A DNA stretch of 64,000 bases from Hennigella sp049177155 (GTDB lineage: Bacteria; Bacillota_I; Bacilli_A; Mycoplasmatales; Mycoplasmoidaceae), in NCBI GenBank assembly GCA_049177155.1, contig CP185407.1:248001-312000 (forward strand). The letters are read 5' to 3'. The notes under the pieces were generated by a model, which saw only the letters and a program-made list of their open reading frames with translations, searched no databases and was not told the origin of the DNA. This document shows positions 19,662-30,910 of the stretch, in pieces (position 1 is the first letter of the stretch; each line of letters begins with the position of its first letter). A program made the translations under genes and the position numbers.

Positions 19662-21629
19662 ATGGAAAACAATATGCAATTACCACCAATGCGTCCAGTG
19701 GATGAACAAATTATTACTAATCCACTACCACCGCAACCACAACCTGTTGTTCATAAAGATCATGAAAAGAGTATCTTAATATGAAAATGAGTTGGTAAGA
19801 TTGGTCTACTAGTCTTTACCATCTTTGCTTTTGCTAGAATTCCTTTTATTGGCAGTTATTTAGATGGATTAATTGACTATGTCTTTGGTCAAGGTAAATA
19901 TCTATTCTATCTACTTGCTATCTTTATGGAAGTAGGTTGAATCTTCCAAACTAACTACCTAAAGGTAGTAAAGACCAAGAGATTTATTTTCTTTAGCTTT
20001 ATTGCTTTACTATCAGCATGCTGTATTATTTCAGGAGTTGCTAACATGATTAACTCCTTTACTAATCCACCATCATTCTCTGAATTAATTACTAACTACC
20101 ACAATAGTTGGTTTGCTTATTTAAAACACTGAGATTATGGTTACTACTTTAATAAAGGATGTATCTCTGGTGGTATTCTAGCTGAACTACTATCTTACTT
20201 ATTCAACTTCTTATCATATGTAGTATTGATTGTTGTTGCATCATTTGTCTTAGTAACAACTATCTTCATTATTTTCAACATCAACTATCGTTCAACTAAA
20301 GTTGGTTTAAAAATTAGAAGTTGAATGATTAGAAAATTAGGTGGTACATTTAAGTACGATGGTTACAACGAACTTAAATCTGAAAGAGAAAACCAAAACA
20401 AATTTAAGAAATCAACTAGAGCTGACATTGAAAATGTAGCAATGTCTGCTAACTCTATTCCATATAGTTTATTACCTGATAGTGATGTTAACAAATTTGA
20501 TGGTAACTTCAAATATGCAAGACAATTACAAATTAAATTAACAACATTATTTAGAAATAAAAACATTGATTGTGTTCCAACAGATATCAATGTATATTCT
20601 GCCTTCTCTGAAATTTGTTTTGAAGCTAAAAACAAAACAGAAGTACAAAACATGGTAGCATTACAACCATTAATGGCAAGAGTAATGAAATTAGACAAAT
20701 TCAATGTTTCTATTAATGAAAACGTAGTTTGCATTGAAGTTGATAATGCTTACTTCTCTAAATATTCATTAAAAACAGTATTGAATGTTTATGATGTTGG
20801 CAAAGATGTTACAGCAGTCTTTGGTTTAGACAAGACTAACAAGTTAATCATGCAAAACTTTAGAGAAAACTCTAGTGCCATGATTTTAGGTAAAAAAGGA
20901 TCTGGTGCTGCTACATTAACAGTATTAATGGCATTATCTACTTGTTACATTACAAGTCCAGATGATATGGACCTTGTTGTTCTAAACCCTAATTGCGAAG
21001 CAACATACACTTACTTCCGTAATTTACCACACACTAATAATAAAGTGTATGAATCAATGAATGAATGTATTGAACAATTACACACATTACAAAATACTAT
21101 TAATGAACGTATTGCTTTATTACAAGCAGCTAATGTTGAATCAATTGATCAATACAACAAGAATTTAGCTAACACTCAACCAAAACTAAAACACATTCTT
21201 GTTATTATTGGAAACTTTGATACTATCTTGAGAGAAACTTTCCAAAACAACAAAACATTTAGTTCCTTATTAAATACTGGAGCTAAAGCTGGTGTTTATA
21301 TTGTGTTACAATCATACACAGTTAATAATGATGTAATTGATCCTATTATCTTTGATAATGTATCAGACAAATATATCTTAGCATTATCTAATAAAGATGA
21401 AAGTGAAAAGATCTTTAAGAATGATCGTGGATGTCTATTACACTCTAATGGTGACTGTTTACACTACCATGGTAAGAGACAAACAAGCATGGAACGTGTT
21501 CAAGTATGTAACTTAAACTACTCTGAATTAACAATTGATGTTGACATTATTAAAACATTCTATGCAACAAAACAAAAACAAAAAGAAGATCACATTATAT
21601 CTGAGGCCAAAGATGACAAAACCATATAA
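19662..21629 (+). CDS. FtsK/SpoIIIE-like membrane protein with degenerate motor
   Basis: 655 residues: proline-rich N-terminus, four membrane helices (about 45-215), then an FtsK-type motor domain without a gamma domain. Walker A reads GKKGSGAAT at 410-418, missing the Lys-Ser/Thr of GTTGSGKS, and the Walker B region reads LVIIGNFD (513-520) in place of VDEFAD. Other FtsK landmarks persist: NLPHTNNKVYE, YNKNL, AGVYIVLQS and GCLLHSNGDCLHY. ATP hydrolysis is therefore unlikely; it may be a structural divisome or DNA-tethering protein. Two bases separate it from the RNase J-like gene. Confidence 0.82.
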
Positions 21630-22458
21630 GACTAGAGCTGTAGCTCTATTAAAGAAAGTATTAAAAGAAGATAATGGAACAATTGTATCCATTAAAGATA
21701 TTCATAATGGTTACACTAACCTTTCTTATCTTGTTACTTATACTAATGGTAAAATGTACCAAGTACGTTTTCCTCATGATGAAATAAAAGATTTATTAAA
21801 TCGTAAGAATGAATATAGTGTGATGAAACTATTAGGTTCAGATAAATACTTTCCATACTTCGATCCTAAAACAGGAGTTGCTGTTAAACAATGAATTCCT
21901 GGTTCTTATGTAAAAATTCATAAGTGAAGAAAATGAAAATACACTGATGAATTATTTAGTTTGATCAAAAACATTCACAAGGCGAAAGTTAATCTTAAAA
22001 AGATTCCTTTACATAAAGTAAACTTTGATTCATACAATGAAAATTTACATTTATTAAAACTAGAATACCAAACTAAGTTCTTATCTATTATTGATACATA
22101 TCGTGACGAAGTAATGGTATTAAATCACACCGATATCAATCCTTTAAACATCATTATGGACAAAGGCAAGAGATTGCACTTGATTGATTATGAATGATGT
22201 GGTTTAGCTAGTGATTATTGAGACTATGCTAACTTTATTAGAGAATCAAGAATTAGATATGACCATATTGAATGAAACAAATATATTGATAACTTCAATA
22301 TGTTAAAGTTACAAGACTTTATCTTTGCTTGTTCAGTTTATGCATATCTATGAACATTTGTTATGCCAGATAGCAAGAAAATTAGAAAGTATCGTAAGAC
22401 AACATTACGTCAAGTTAAATGATATGGTAGAAAGGTAATCAACAATGGCAATAAGTAA
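21613..22458 (+). CDS. Choline kinase-like phosphotransferase
   Basis: 281 residues with the APH/ChoK kinase fold. Brenner motif HTDINPLNIIMD (catalytic Asp and Asn) and the metal-binding LHLIDYEWCG, followed by SDYWDYANF typical of LicA/choline-ethanolamine kinases. Probably phosphorylates choline or a related amino alcohol for polar lipid or glycolipid synthesis; the exact substrate is inference. Overlaps the upstream FtsK-like gene by 17 nt and coaX by 14 nt. Confidence 0.85.
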
Positions 22459-23200
22459 TTATTTAATAATTGATTATGGTAATAGTCGTATCAAAGCATG
22501 TGCTTTTGATCGTATGCAAAATGCAATGCTTGAGAATGTTCAAGTTAAAGCTGGTAGCTCTGCTCAAGCTTTGCTTGATCAAATGACAACATTAAAAGAT
22601 AAATTTAAAGTTGAAAAGGTAGTTATGTCTATAACTGCTAAACCAGAAGTATCTCAACCATTTGTTGATGAATTAAAAAAGATCTTAGGTGTAGATGTTA
22701 AAGTTATTGGTAAACAAGACTTTACAGACATAATCGATTTCAGAAACATTGATAAAAATGTTGTAATTGGTTCAGATTTACTTTTAATGGCAGCTTATGG
22801 TATCTATGTTTTAAATAGTGGTGCTATCATCAGTTTAGGAACTGTTTATACAGCAGTTATCTTTAACCATAGTCAAATTGTTAACGTGTTATTAATTCCT
22901 AGTATTGTAAGAGGAATGAATCAAATTCCTGATTACACTGCTATTGATAAAGGTTTATTACCACAAGAATATAAAACCACAAGAGGTTTAAATACTCCTG
23001 ATGCTTTCTCTGCTGGTGCTAACTGAGCAATAGAAGGATTAGCAGATAATATTGTTAGACAATATTCCTTCTTATCTAATAGTGTTGTTGTTACAGGTGG
23101 TGATGCACCTAAATTCTCTCACTTAATTAGAAAATATAAAAACATTCCTAATTTAGTGATAATCGCCATATGCGAATTACTAAAATATAAATGTTGATAA
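22445..23200 (+). CDS. coaX: Type III pantothenate kinase
   Basis: First step of coenzyme A synthesis from pantothenate. The 251-residue ASKHA-fold protein has LIIDYGNSRIKA (phosphate-1 motif with Asp10), GSDLLLMAAYGIY, ISLGTVYTAVIF, and the C-terminal SAGANWAIEGL and VVTGGDAPKF. Two TGA codons are Trp; the last codon before TAA is TGA. Some substitutions (SLGTVYT instead of DAGTA-type) are seen, but overall length and order match CoaX. It ends the 10.7-kb co-directional run begun by pstS. Confidence 0.85.
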
Positions 23201-23232
23201 CTTTATACTTATAATATATAAGTTATTATTTT

Positions 23233-23307
23233 AGGGGTGTAGTTCAACGGCAGAACTGCGGACTTCAAATCCGCGTGTTGTGGGTTCAAATCCTGCCACC
23301 CCTGCCA
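23233..23307 (+). tRNA. tRNA-Trp (TCA), decodes UGA
   Basis: Acceptor AGGGGTG/CACCCCT, anticodon arm GCGGA-CTTCAAA-TCCGC giving anticodon TCA, encoded CCA. Provides direct evidence for genetic code 4. A TATAAT box inside the short palindrome ACTTATA-ATA-TATAAGT lies about 20 bp upstream. Confidence 0.95.
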
Positions 23308-23314
23308 TTAAAAC

Positions 23315-23340
23315 AAAAAAGAGGTGATTGCCTCTTTTTT
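23315..23340. terminator. Bidirectional terminator between tRNA-Trp and lipoprotein gene
   Basis: AAAAAAGAGG and CCTCTTTTTT around TGATTG; the convergent lipoprotein gene stops at 23340-23342. Confidence 0.88.
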
Positions 23341-24494
23341 TATTTACTTGCTACAGGTTTGGCTGAAAGCATAGTGTTTGCGTAATATCCACTACCATCT
23401 TTTTTTGGTAAAACTATTTTTAAGTAATATTCTTTGCCTGCTTCTCATTCACATTCATTTGTAATATTAAGAGTTATTTTGTATTTAGTATATATAGGAT
23501 CGTCTATTTTAGCTAAAGACATGCTAACACCAGGAATAACTTCATCTGTATGTGTAAGTATTTTTATTTCAGTTAAAGTGGTTGTATCAATTCCACAGAA
23601 GTATAGTGGATTAGGTACATCCACATTTATACTGCCTTCTGTTGGGATTGTAAAATTTGTGACAGTAGTGTTAGTTAAAAACATATTACCAGCAAATTTG
23701 AATGTGTCTTGGGATTTAGTACAATATACTTCTATACCCGAATTAGTAACAATTTTTCATTTTAGGGTGATATCTTTATCTTCTGGTATATCACCAACGT
23801 TATTAAAGTTGATTGTTGCATTAACCAAGTAATCACCAGATGAAACGTTTAATATCAGTTGGTGGTCAAACTCACCAAGCTCTGGACTAGCATCGGTAAT
23901 AATCATTTTATATGTTGCACCATTTGGTCTATGAAATAAATATCCAAAACTACCTCCATAGCGATATGTAGGTGGATAGGTCATACCAGTAGCAAAAGCT
24001 ATACTCGGTTTGCTTTTGGCTGCATCACTTTCTAGATATACAAGTTCACAATATACATTAATTGTGTATCTTGAAGTTTTAATTAAATCATCATCTAAAT
24101 AAAAACTTAAATCTACATTATATGATCCTGGTTGAGCAGACATGATTGTATCTAGATTTAATAACACATTGAAATTATTGCCATCAGGGATAATGGTAGA
24201 TTGGATATCACCAAATTGTTGCCCTGCTTCTCCTACTACTTCCTTTGCAGTAACAGATAGAGTCTTTGATTCTGGAGCATTTTTCAATCTAAAACCTTCA
24301 ATTAATGCTAATGTTTGAGGTCCAGTTGCATATGGTGATGTTTCTGGTGTGTAACCGTGGCAATCCCAAACTTTAGAAGTGGGTTCAACTAGTCTCATTT
24401 CATTATCATCTGTACAACTAGTTAAAGCCAAAGGCAAGACTAAACTAGTTGAACAAATTAGTGGTAATAATCCTGCTAATGTTATCTTTTTCAT
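23340..24494 (-). CDS. Surface lipoprotein, 384 aa
   Basis: Starts MKKITLAGLLPLICSTSLV and has a lipobox PLALTSC, with Cys27 as the lipidated residue, so LspA should process it. The mature part is beta-rich with repeats of about 110 residues alternating Thr/Ser strands (for example MKDVTAKEVVGEA-like and MFLTNTTVTNFTIPTEGSI segments), suggestive of Ig-like modules. No enzyme motif. Monocistronic, with a shared terminator at its 3' end. Probably a surface-exposed adhesin or antigen. Confidence 0.85.
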
Positions 24495-24560
24495 AATTTC
24501 CTATATTTAAATTATATAAATGAGTATCTCTTTTATACCTATCATTTATATAATTACTAT

Positions 24561-26255
24561 ATGAAAATTTTATTTAAGAATGCAAAAGTAGTTGACACTA
24601 AACAACAAAAAGTCATCAAGGGTGATGTTTTAGTTTCTGGCCAAGAAATTATTAATGTTGCTAAACATATCAAAGATAATTCTGCTGAAGTTATTGATTT
24701 AAAAGGTAAATGAATATGTCCAGGATTTATTGATGGACATATCCATATTGAAAGTTCTAAGTTATTACCAATTGAATTAGCAAAAGCTTTAGTTGCTCAT
24801 GGAACAACTGGAATTATTGCTGACCCACATGAAATAGCTAACGTAGCTGGAACAACTGGTATTGACTTTATGTTAGAAGCATCTAAAGATGCACCATTAG
24901 ATATCTTCTTTGCTATTCCAAGTTGTGTTCCTGCAGTAGATATGTTTGATGAATCATATGAAACATTATCATCAGAAAAACTAAAACCATATGTTCACAT
25001 GAATAGAGTTGTTGGTTTAGCTGAAGTAATGAACTATGTAGCTGTTGTTAATGGCGATGCTGACATGCTTAATAAAATTAAAATCTTTAAAGATGCTAAT
25101 AAAACCATTGATGGTCATGCGCCTAAATTAACTGGTTCTGTTTTAAAGCAATATGTTAGTCAAGGCATTCAATCTGATCATGAATGCTATACATATAAGG
25201 AAGCAGAAGAAAAAATTAAACTAGGACAATGAATCATGATTCGTAATGGTTCAGTATGTAAGAACCTGGTTGATTTATCTAAGTTATTTGATAAGTATCC
25301 AAGTAAGTGTATGATTGTAACTGATGATAAAGAACCATTAGATATTGTTACTAATGGACATTTAGATGACAATATTAAACTTGCTGTTAAACATAATAAA
25401 CCATTATTAAAAGCAATAGCAATGGTTACTTACAATCCTGCTAAATATTTCCACTTAAAAGATTTAGGTCAAATCAAAGCCAACTATAAAGCAAACTTTA
25501 TTATTTTTGATGATTTAAACAAATTACACATTAATCAAGTTTACTATCATGGTAAATGCGTTTATGATAAAAATAAAAACATCAAAATCCCATACATCAA
25601 ACCTGATGCTAAACAATATGATAGAATTTATAATTCTATAAAAATCAAACCATTGAAATTAAGCGATTTAAAAATTAATCTAACTGGTAAACACAATACT
25701 AATGTTATCCAAGTAGTTCCTGGACAAGTAATTACTAAGTTAATAACTAAAACACTTAACTTTAGTAAAAAGAATGGTATTGATACTAATAATGATGTCT
25801 TAAAGATTGTAACAGTAGAAAGACATAAAGGAACTGGTCATATTGGTATTGGTTATATTCATGGCTTTGGCTTTACAAATGGTGCCTTAGCATCAACAGT
25901 AAGCCATGACTCTCACAATATCATTGCTATTGGCTCTAGTGATAAAGATATTCTTTTAGCTATTAATAAGATTAAAGAAATTAATGGTGGTAACGTAGTT
26001 GTTAAAAATGGTAAAGTAATTGCTAAACTACAATTGCCAATAGCTGGTTTAATGTCTGATAAAGGTATTCATACTGTTATTAGAGAAAGCCAAAAGGTAC
26101 AACAAGCATTAACAAAGCTTGGTGTTAATAAACAATTATCACCATTCATGAATATGGCTTTCATCTCTTTATCAGTTATTCCTGATTTAAAGATCACTAC
26201 TAAAGGTTTAGTAGATGTAACTAAATTCAAAATTATTAACTTAGTTAATGATTAA
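24561..26255 (+). CDS. ade: Adenine deaminase
   Basis: Amidohydrolase converting adenine to hypoxanthine and ammonia in purine salvage. The 564-residue protein has the metal-binding FIDGHIHIESSKL, GTTGIIADPHEIANVAG, GLAEVMNY, IDGHAPKLTG, and SDHECYTYKEAEEKI, and the C-terminal domain with VSHDSHNIIAIG and LPIAGLMSDKG, all typical of Ade. TATAAT at 24549-24554 lies 6 nt before the ATG; probably leaderless. Runs to a terminator shared with the convergent PTS gene. Confidence 0.95.
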
Positions 26256-26282
26256 AAAAAAGAGGTTTAAGCCTCTTTTTTA
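26254..26282. terminator. Bidirectional terminator containing a stop codon
   Basis: AAAAGAGG and CCTCTTTT around TTTAAG. The loop carries the TAA of the convergent PTS gene (26267-26269). Confidence 0.88.
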
Positions 26283-28483
26283 ATTTGTTGTTTGTGTTCT
26301 TGACGATATTTCTTACTAAACACCATCAAAGCAGCATGTTGTAAATGTTTAGTTGGAATACCTTTTCATTTACCAAGTTGTGCTTCTCTTGGGTCAACAT
26401 CTTTTCTTGTTAAGGAAATTACAAGTGTTGCTCAAGCAGCACCAATAACTACACCAAGTAATGCTTTTCAACAATCTTGAGCCATGATAAAGTATGAGAT
26501 TGTTCCACCTTCTGGACAAATAGCCACTCCGTGGAATACTCAACTCATCAATCCTGCTACACCAGCTCCAGAGATGAAACCAATTCACATCTTAGGTTGT
26601 TTAGCAACAAATGGAATAGCACCTTCGGTAATACCACTTATTCCTAATACTAAGTTAGTTGGACCAGCTCCTCTTTCTTCTTTAGTATATTTTTGTGGGA
26701 ATAATAATGTAGTTAAAGCAATAGCAAATGGTGGAATCAATGATCCAGCAATGTTACTTGCCATAATATATTGAGCGATTTGGAAATCAGCTTGACCTTT
26801 CATTGCATCTTGCATATAACCTATTGTAAATAGGTGAGCAGCTTTGGATATTGGTCCACCCATATCAATAGATGTTAACGCACCAACCAAAATACATACT
26901 AATCATAATTGACCAAAATGGTTAAGACCTTCTAGTCCTAATTTAATACCATATGAGAAGTATGAGAATGGTGCATTCATTAAGAACATAAAGACAGCAA
27001 CAGTAAATGTTGACATTACAGACATTAATAATAAGTCTCTAACACCATGAAGTGTTTTAGGTAACTTATTCATTAATTTTCTATAACCTAATACACAGTA
27101 TCCAGCAGCAAAACCACCACATAGACCACCAAAGAATCCTGGTGCAGAGTCTACTGCTAGTTTAGCCAATGATGGTAACGTTCCATCAGCACCTATACCA
27201 TGGATACCAACATCAATAAACCATAAGATGTTAAAACTTACACTTACTGATTGTGGATCACCTGTTTGAGTATATCCTGCTCATAATACCACCGTTGTGG
27301 CTGCCATACCAGCAAAGAATCCGGCAACCAGTCCCTGCTTACCAGCAATCGAGTAGGAAATGAATCCTGCTAGAGCAGGAACCATTAAAGCAATAACTAA
27401 GTTAGCTCCCAACATATGGAAGACTAAAGCAGCTAAATGTCTTTGACCAAATAATGGATCAGTATTTGGTGTTCCCATTGCACCATCAATAATAAATGAG
27501 ATAGCTAATAATATACCACCAGCTACGATGAATGGTAGCATGTGACTAATACCACTTAGCAAGTGTCTTCATAATTGGGTTGCTAATTTAGGGCGATCAC
27601 CAAATGTTTGAATCTTACGCATCTTAGTCTTAGTACTATCTAAGATAGATGTATAAGTTGGAACATCTTTTTCTAATGATCTAGTAATTAATCCTTTAGC
27701 ATCTTTAATTGCTCTAGATGTTCCAACAGAAATTAACTTCTTTCCATTGAAACGTTCCATTGGGACAGCAATATCTGCTGCTACAATAACTACTTCCGCA
27801 TGTTCAATATCTTCATCTGTTAAGAAGTTCTTTGGATTAGCTCCTTGGGTTTCTACTTTAATAGAAATACCCATTTCTTTAGCAGCTTTATCCAAAGCTT
27901 CTTGAGCCATATAAGTATGAGCTATACCTGTTGGACAGGCTGTAACAGCAACTATTCTTGCATGAGTTTTAGATTTTTCTTGAGTTTGTTCAGCAACTTT
28001 CTTTTGTGCTTCTTCCTCAATTATTCTCTTTTGTTCATTTTCATCAATAATCTTTAAAAATTCTTGAACGTTAGTTGCTTTTAATAAAGAATCTTTAAAT
28101 TCTGGATGCATTAGCATTGATGATAATCTTGCTAATACATCTAGATGGACATTATCTTTATTATCTGGAGCAGCAATTAAGAATAATAGTTGGACTGGTT
28201 CGCCATCTAATGATTCAAAATCTACTCCTTGTTTAATAACCATTGCTGCAAGCATTGGTTGTTTAACTGTTGTTGACTTAAAGTGTGGAATAGCAATTCC
28301 TTCACCAACACCGGTTGAAGATTGTTTCTCTCTTTTATATACACCTTCAATGAAGATTTTCTTATCTTCAATTGCACCAGAGTTAGCCATTAAGGCAACA
28401 GCTTGTTCGATTGCATCTGCTTTGTCCTTACAGATAGCATTCAAATTAATTGTTTTTTCTGATAAGAGCGACGTTATTTTCAT
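26267..28483 (-). CDS. fruA: Fructose-family PTS permease, EIIABC fused
   Basis: 738 residues. EIIA domain (1-150) with AIPHFKSTTVKQP holding the phospho-His; EIIB (about 175-275) with IVAVTACPTGIAHTYMAQ holding the phospho-Cys; EIIC membrane domain with about ten helices, MLSGISHMLPFIVAGG onward. Domain order A-B-C matches FruA. ATG at 28483 has TATAAT 8 nt upstream; an in-frame TTG two codons earlier is less likely. It is divergent from nagBA on a symmetric promoter and no fruK is adjacent, so the sugar could be other than fructose. Confidence 0.92.
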
Positions 28484-28524
28484 ATGCAATTATTATAATA
28501 ATATAATTATTATAATAACCAAAT
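28484..28524. promoter_or_regulatory. Symmetric divergent promoter for PTS and nagBA
   Basis: A perfect palindrome at 28490..28518 (arms TTATTATAATAAT and ATTATTATAATAA around ATA) contains one TATAAT for each direction, each 8 nt from its start codon. One DNA-binding protein could control both transcripts. Confidence 0.7.
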
Positions 28525-29232
28525 ATGAATATTAAAGTTTTAGACAAAGACCAAATTTATAGTGATATTGCTAATAGAATGATTAGCTTAGTTAATAGCA
28601 AACCTAATGCTATTTTAGGCTTAGCTACTGGATCAAGTCCTATAGGTGTATATGACTTATTAGTTAAAGGTTGTTTAGAGCACAAAGTATCCTTTAAACA
28701 AGTAAAAACATTTAACTTAGACGAATATTATCCTATTAGTGATGATAATAACCAATCTTATCGTTACTTTATGAATAGTCACTTATTTAATAAGATTGAT
28801 ATTGCTAAAGCAAATACACATTTCCCATCTTTTACTAATTATCAACAATATGATAAATTAATTGCTGATGCCGGAGGAATTGATTTCCAAGTATTAGGTA
28901 TTGGTTCTAATGGTCATATCGCTTTTAATGAACCAGGAACAAGTTTTGATAGTTTAACCCATATGGTTAAATTAGCACCATCTACCATTAAAGATAATGC
29001 TAGATTCTTTAATGATATAAAGGATGTTCCAACCCAAGCTATTTCTATGGGTTTACACTCTATTATGCAAGCAAAAGAAATTGTTTTAATTGCTACAGGT
29101 AAAAATAAAGCTCAAGCAATTAAACAATTAGTTGAGCAAGAAGCTAACATTAATTTACCTGCTTCAATTTTAAAAACACATAACAATGTAACTATTTATC
29201 TTGATAAGGAAGCAGCTAGTTTATTATGTTAA
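28525..29232 (+). CDS. nagB: Glucosamine-6-phosphate deaminase
   Basis: Converts glucosamine-6-phosphate to fructose-6-phosphate and ammonia. The 235-residue protein has LGLATGSSPIGVYD, FNLDEYYPI with the catalytic Asp, and LGIGSNGHIAFNEPGTSF. Its last codons overlap the start of nagA (TGTTAAG junction), so the two are translationally coupled. Leaderless-type start 8 nt after TATAAT. Confidence 0.96.
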   Translation: MNIKVLDKDQIYSDIANRMISLVNSKPNAILGLATGSSPIGVYDLLVKGCLEHKVSFKQVKTFNLDEYYPISDDNNQSYRYFMNSHLFNKIDIAKANTHFPSFTNYQQYDKLIADAGGIDFQVLGIGSNGHIAFNEPGTSFDSLTHMVKLAPSTIKDNARFFNDIKDVPTQAISMGLHSIMQAKEIVLIATGKNKAQAIKQLVEQEANINLPASILKTHNNVTIYLDKEAASLLC

Positions 29233-30350
29233 GTTTTACCAATTCAAATATTTATTTAAATAATAAGAAAATAGTTAAAGGTAATTTAACTATTAAAAAA
29301 GGTAAGTTCAAATTAACTAAAGGTAAAGGTGCTATCACTTTACCTGATAAATACATTATTGTTCCCGGCTTTATTGAACAACACATCCACGGATCAGCTG
29401 GTAGTGATGTCATGGATTGTGATAGTAAAGCTTTAAACAATATTGCTAAAGCTATTGTTAAAGACGGAATAACTAGTTGATGTCCAACAACTATGGCTAT
29501 GCCTAAGCAAGACATTATTAAAGCCTTAGAAACAATTGCTAACAAAAAACACTTTTCGAATGAAGCCAAGATTATTGGAATACATTTAGAAGGACCATTC
29601 TTATCTAAAGATAAAAAAGGTGCCCAAGATGAAAAGTGTATTTTGAAACCTAATCTTGCTGACATGTATACATTTATCAAAGCAGCTAGAAATAAAATTA
29701 AGATGATCACTATTCAAGTAGAAAAGTGTTTACCATCTTTTATTGAATATTTAAAAACACAAAAGATAGTTGTTTCTGTCGGCCATTCTATGGCCAATGG
29801 TAAAGATGTGATCAAAGCCCATCATGCTGGATTAAGTTGCGTTACTCATACATATAATGCTATGCAAAAAGTAGTTGATGATGAAATAGGAATTATTGGT
29901 CAACTACTTAAACACAAAGATATGTATGCTGAATTAATTTTAGATTTAAAACATGTTTCTAAAGAACAAGCATTAGTGTTAAAACATCACAAAAATCTTA
30001 TCTTAATTAGTGATGCTAATGAAGCAAGATATATGCCTGATGGTCAATATAAATTAGGTACTAACACTATCTATGTTAGAGATGGCAAAGCAACCACTAA
30101 AACTGGACAATTAGCTGGTTCAGTTTTAACATTAACTCAAGCATTGAAAAATGCTAAAAAAGTATTTGGTTACTCTTTGGAAAGATGTATAGATTTAGTA
30201 GCTAAAAATCCTGCAGAAAACTTGCATTTACATAATTGTGGTATTATCAAAAACAACAATCCTGCAGATTTTGTTATTATTGATAAAAACTTTAATGTTT
30301 ATCAAACATACATTGATGGACAATTAGTTTATTCAAGAAAAAAATTTTAA
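29226..30350 (+). CDS. nagA: N-acetylglucosamine-6-phosphate deacetylase
   Basis: Removes acetate from GlcNAc-6-phosphate before NagB. The 374-residue amidohydrolase shows FIEQHIHGSAGSDVMD, GIHLEGPFLS, VSVGHSMAN, CVTHTYNAMQ, and ILISDANEA (the catalytic Asp region). The family's usual LI-DG-H reads LILDLKHV here. Together with nagB it feeds host- or mucus-derived amino sugar into glycolysis; released acetate can be handled through AckA. A terminator follows after 27 nt. Confidence 0.94.
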
Positions 30351-30377
30351 ATAAAAGTAAGCAAAAATTTTGCACTT

Positions 30378-30408
30378 AACATATATATCAAAGATATATA
30401 TGTTTTTT
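30378..30408 (+). terminator. Terminator after nagA
   Basis: Perfect 12-bp arms AACATATATATC and GATATATATGTT around AAA, then TTTT. Confidence 0.85.
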
Positions 30409-30479
30409 AAATATTTTTATAATTTCTTCCGACTTTAGGTAAATATGTCTATGGGAATACCTTATAGGTATTAGCAAAT

Positions 30480-30719
30480 ATGAACAAAAGTGAAATAAGT
30501 AAAAACTATAATATAGACAAGATTGTGACTGCTAAAGAATTAGCATCACTATCTAGAACATATAAAGATAATTTACAGACAATAATAGTTATGATGAAAA
30601 GAAAAGAGAAAAACACCCAGCCACCACAATGATTTGTGGATTATATGGATAGTTTTAGAAAAGAAATTGACCAAAAATTTAAAGACTTTGCTAAATTAAA
30701 TAATCTTAAATGTAAATAA
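30480..30719 (+). CDS. Small PxWF-motif protein, 79 aa
   Basis: Begins MNKSEISKNYNIDKIVTAKEL. The C-terminal half, MMKRKEKNTQPPQWFVDY, is duplicated in the next gene 9 nt downstream. The tail DSFRKEIDQKFKDFAKL is a likely coiled coil. TATAAT at 30418-30423 is followed by a leader with a small hairpin (AATACC/GGTATT) before the start. Unknown function; belongs with 2774..2980 and 51370..51813. Confidence 0.7.
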
Positions 30720-30727
30720 TTATAGTT

Positions 30728-30865
30728 ATGATGAAAAGAAAAGCAAGAAACACTCAACCACCAATTTGATTTAAAGACTTTGCTGTCAAAGTTGAAACAT
30801 TCATAGCAGAACAAGCCAAGTTTAATAAAAATATTGTTAAACTAAATAACCTAAGAACTGAATAA
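30728..30865 (+). CDS. Small PxWF-motif protein, 45 aa, tandem paralogue
   Basis: MMKRKARNTQPPIWFKDFAV repeats the middle of the previous protein almost residue for residue, and the DNA around both starts (TATAGTTATGATGAAAAGAA) is nearly identical, showing a recent tandem partial duplication. The remaining residues form a short amphipathic helix ending KLNNLRTE. Could be a truncated copy rather than a functional gene. Confidence 0.6.
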
Positions 30866-30870
30866 AAAAT

Positions 30871-30897
30871 AAAAAAGAGGGAAACCCCTCTTTTTTT
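30871..30897. terminator. Bidirectional terminator
   Basis: GAGGG/CCCTC stem with A-run before and T-run after, between the PxWF genes and the convergent SWIB gene. Confidence 0.85.
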
Positions 30898-30910
30898 GTA
30901 TTGAAAATAA

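Noticed and set aside
23434..23832. 132-codon plus-strand frame opposite the lipoprotein gene
   Set aside because: No RBS or promoter; it mirrors the coding strand of a protein with signal peptide and lipobox.
30351..30480. Riboswitch in the leader of the PxWF genes
   Set aside because: The only structure is a short AATACC/GGTATT hairpin; no known riboswitch core was recognised.
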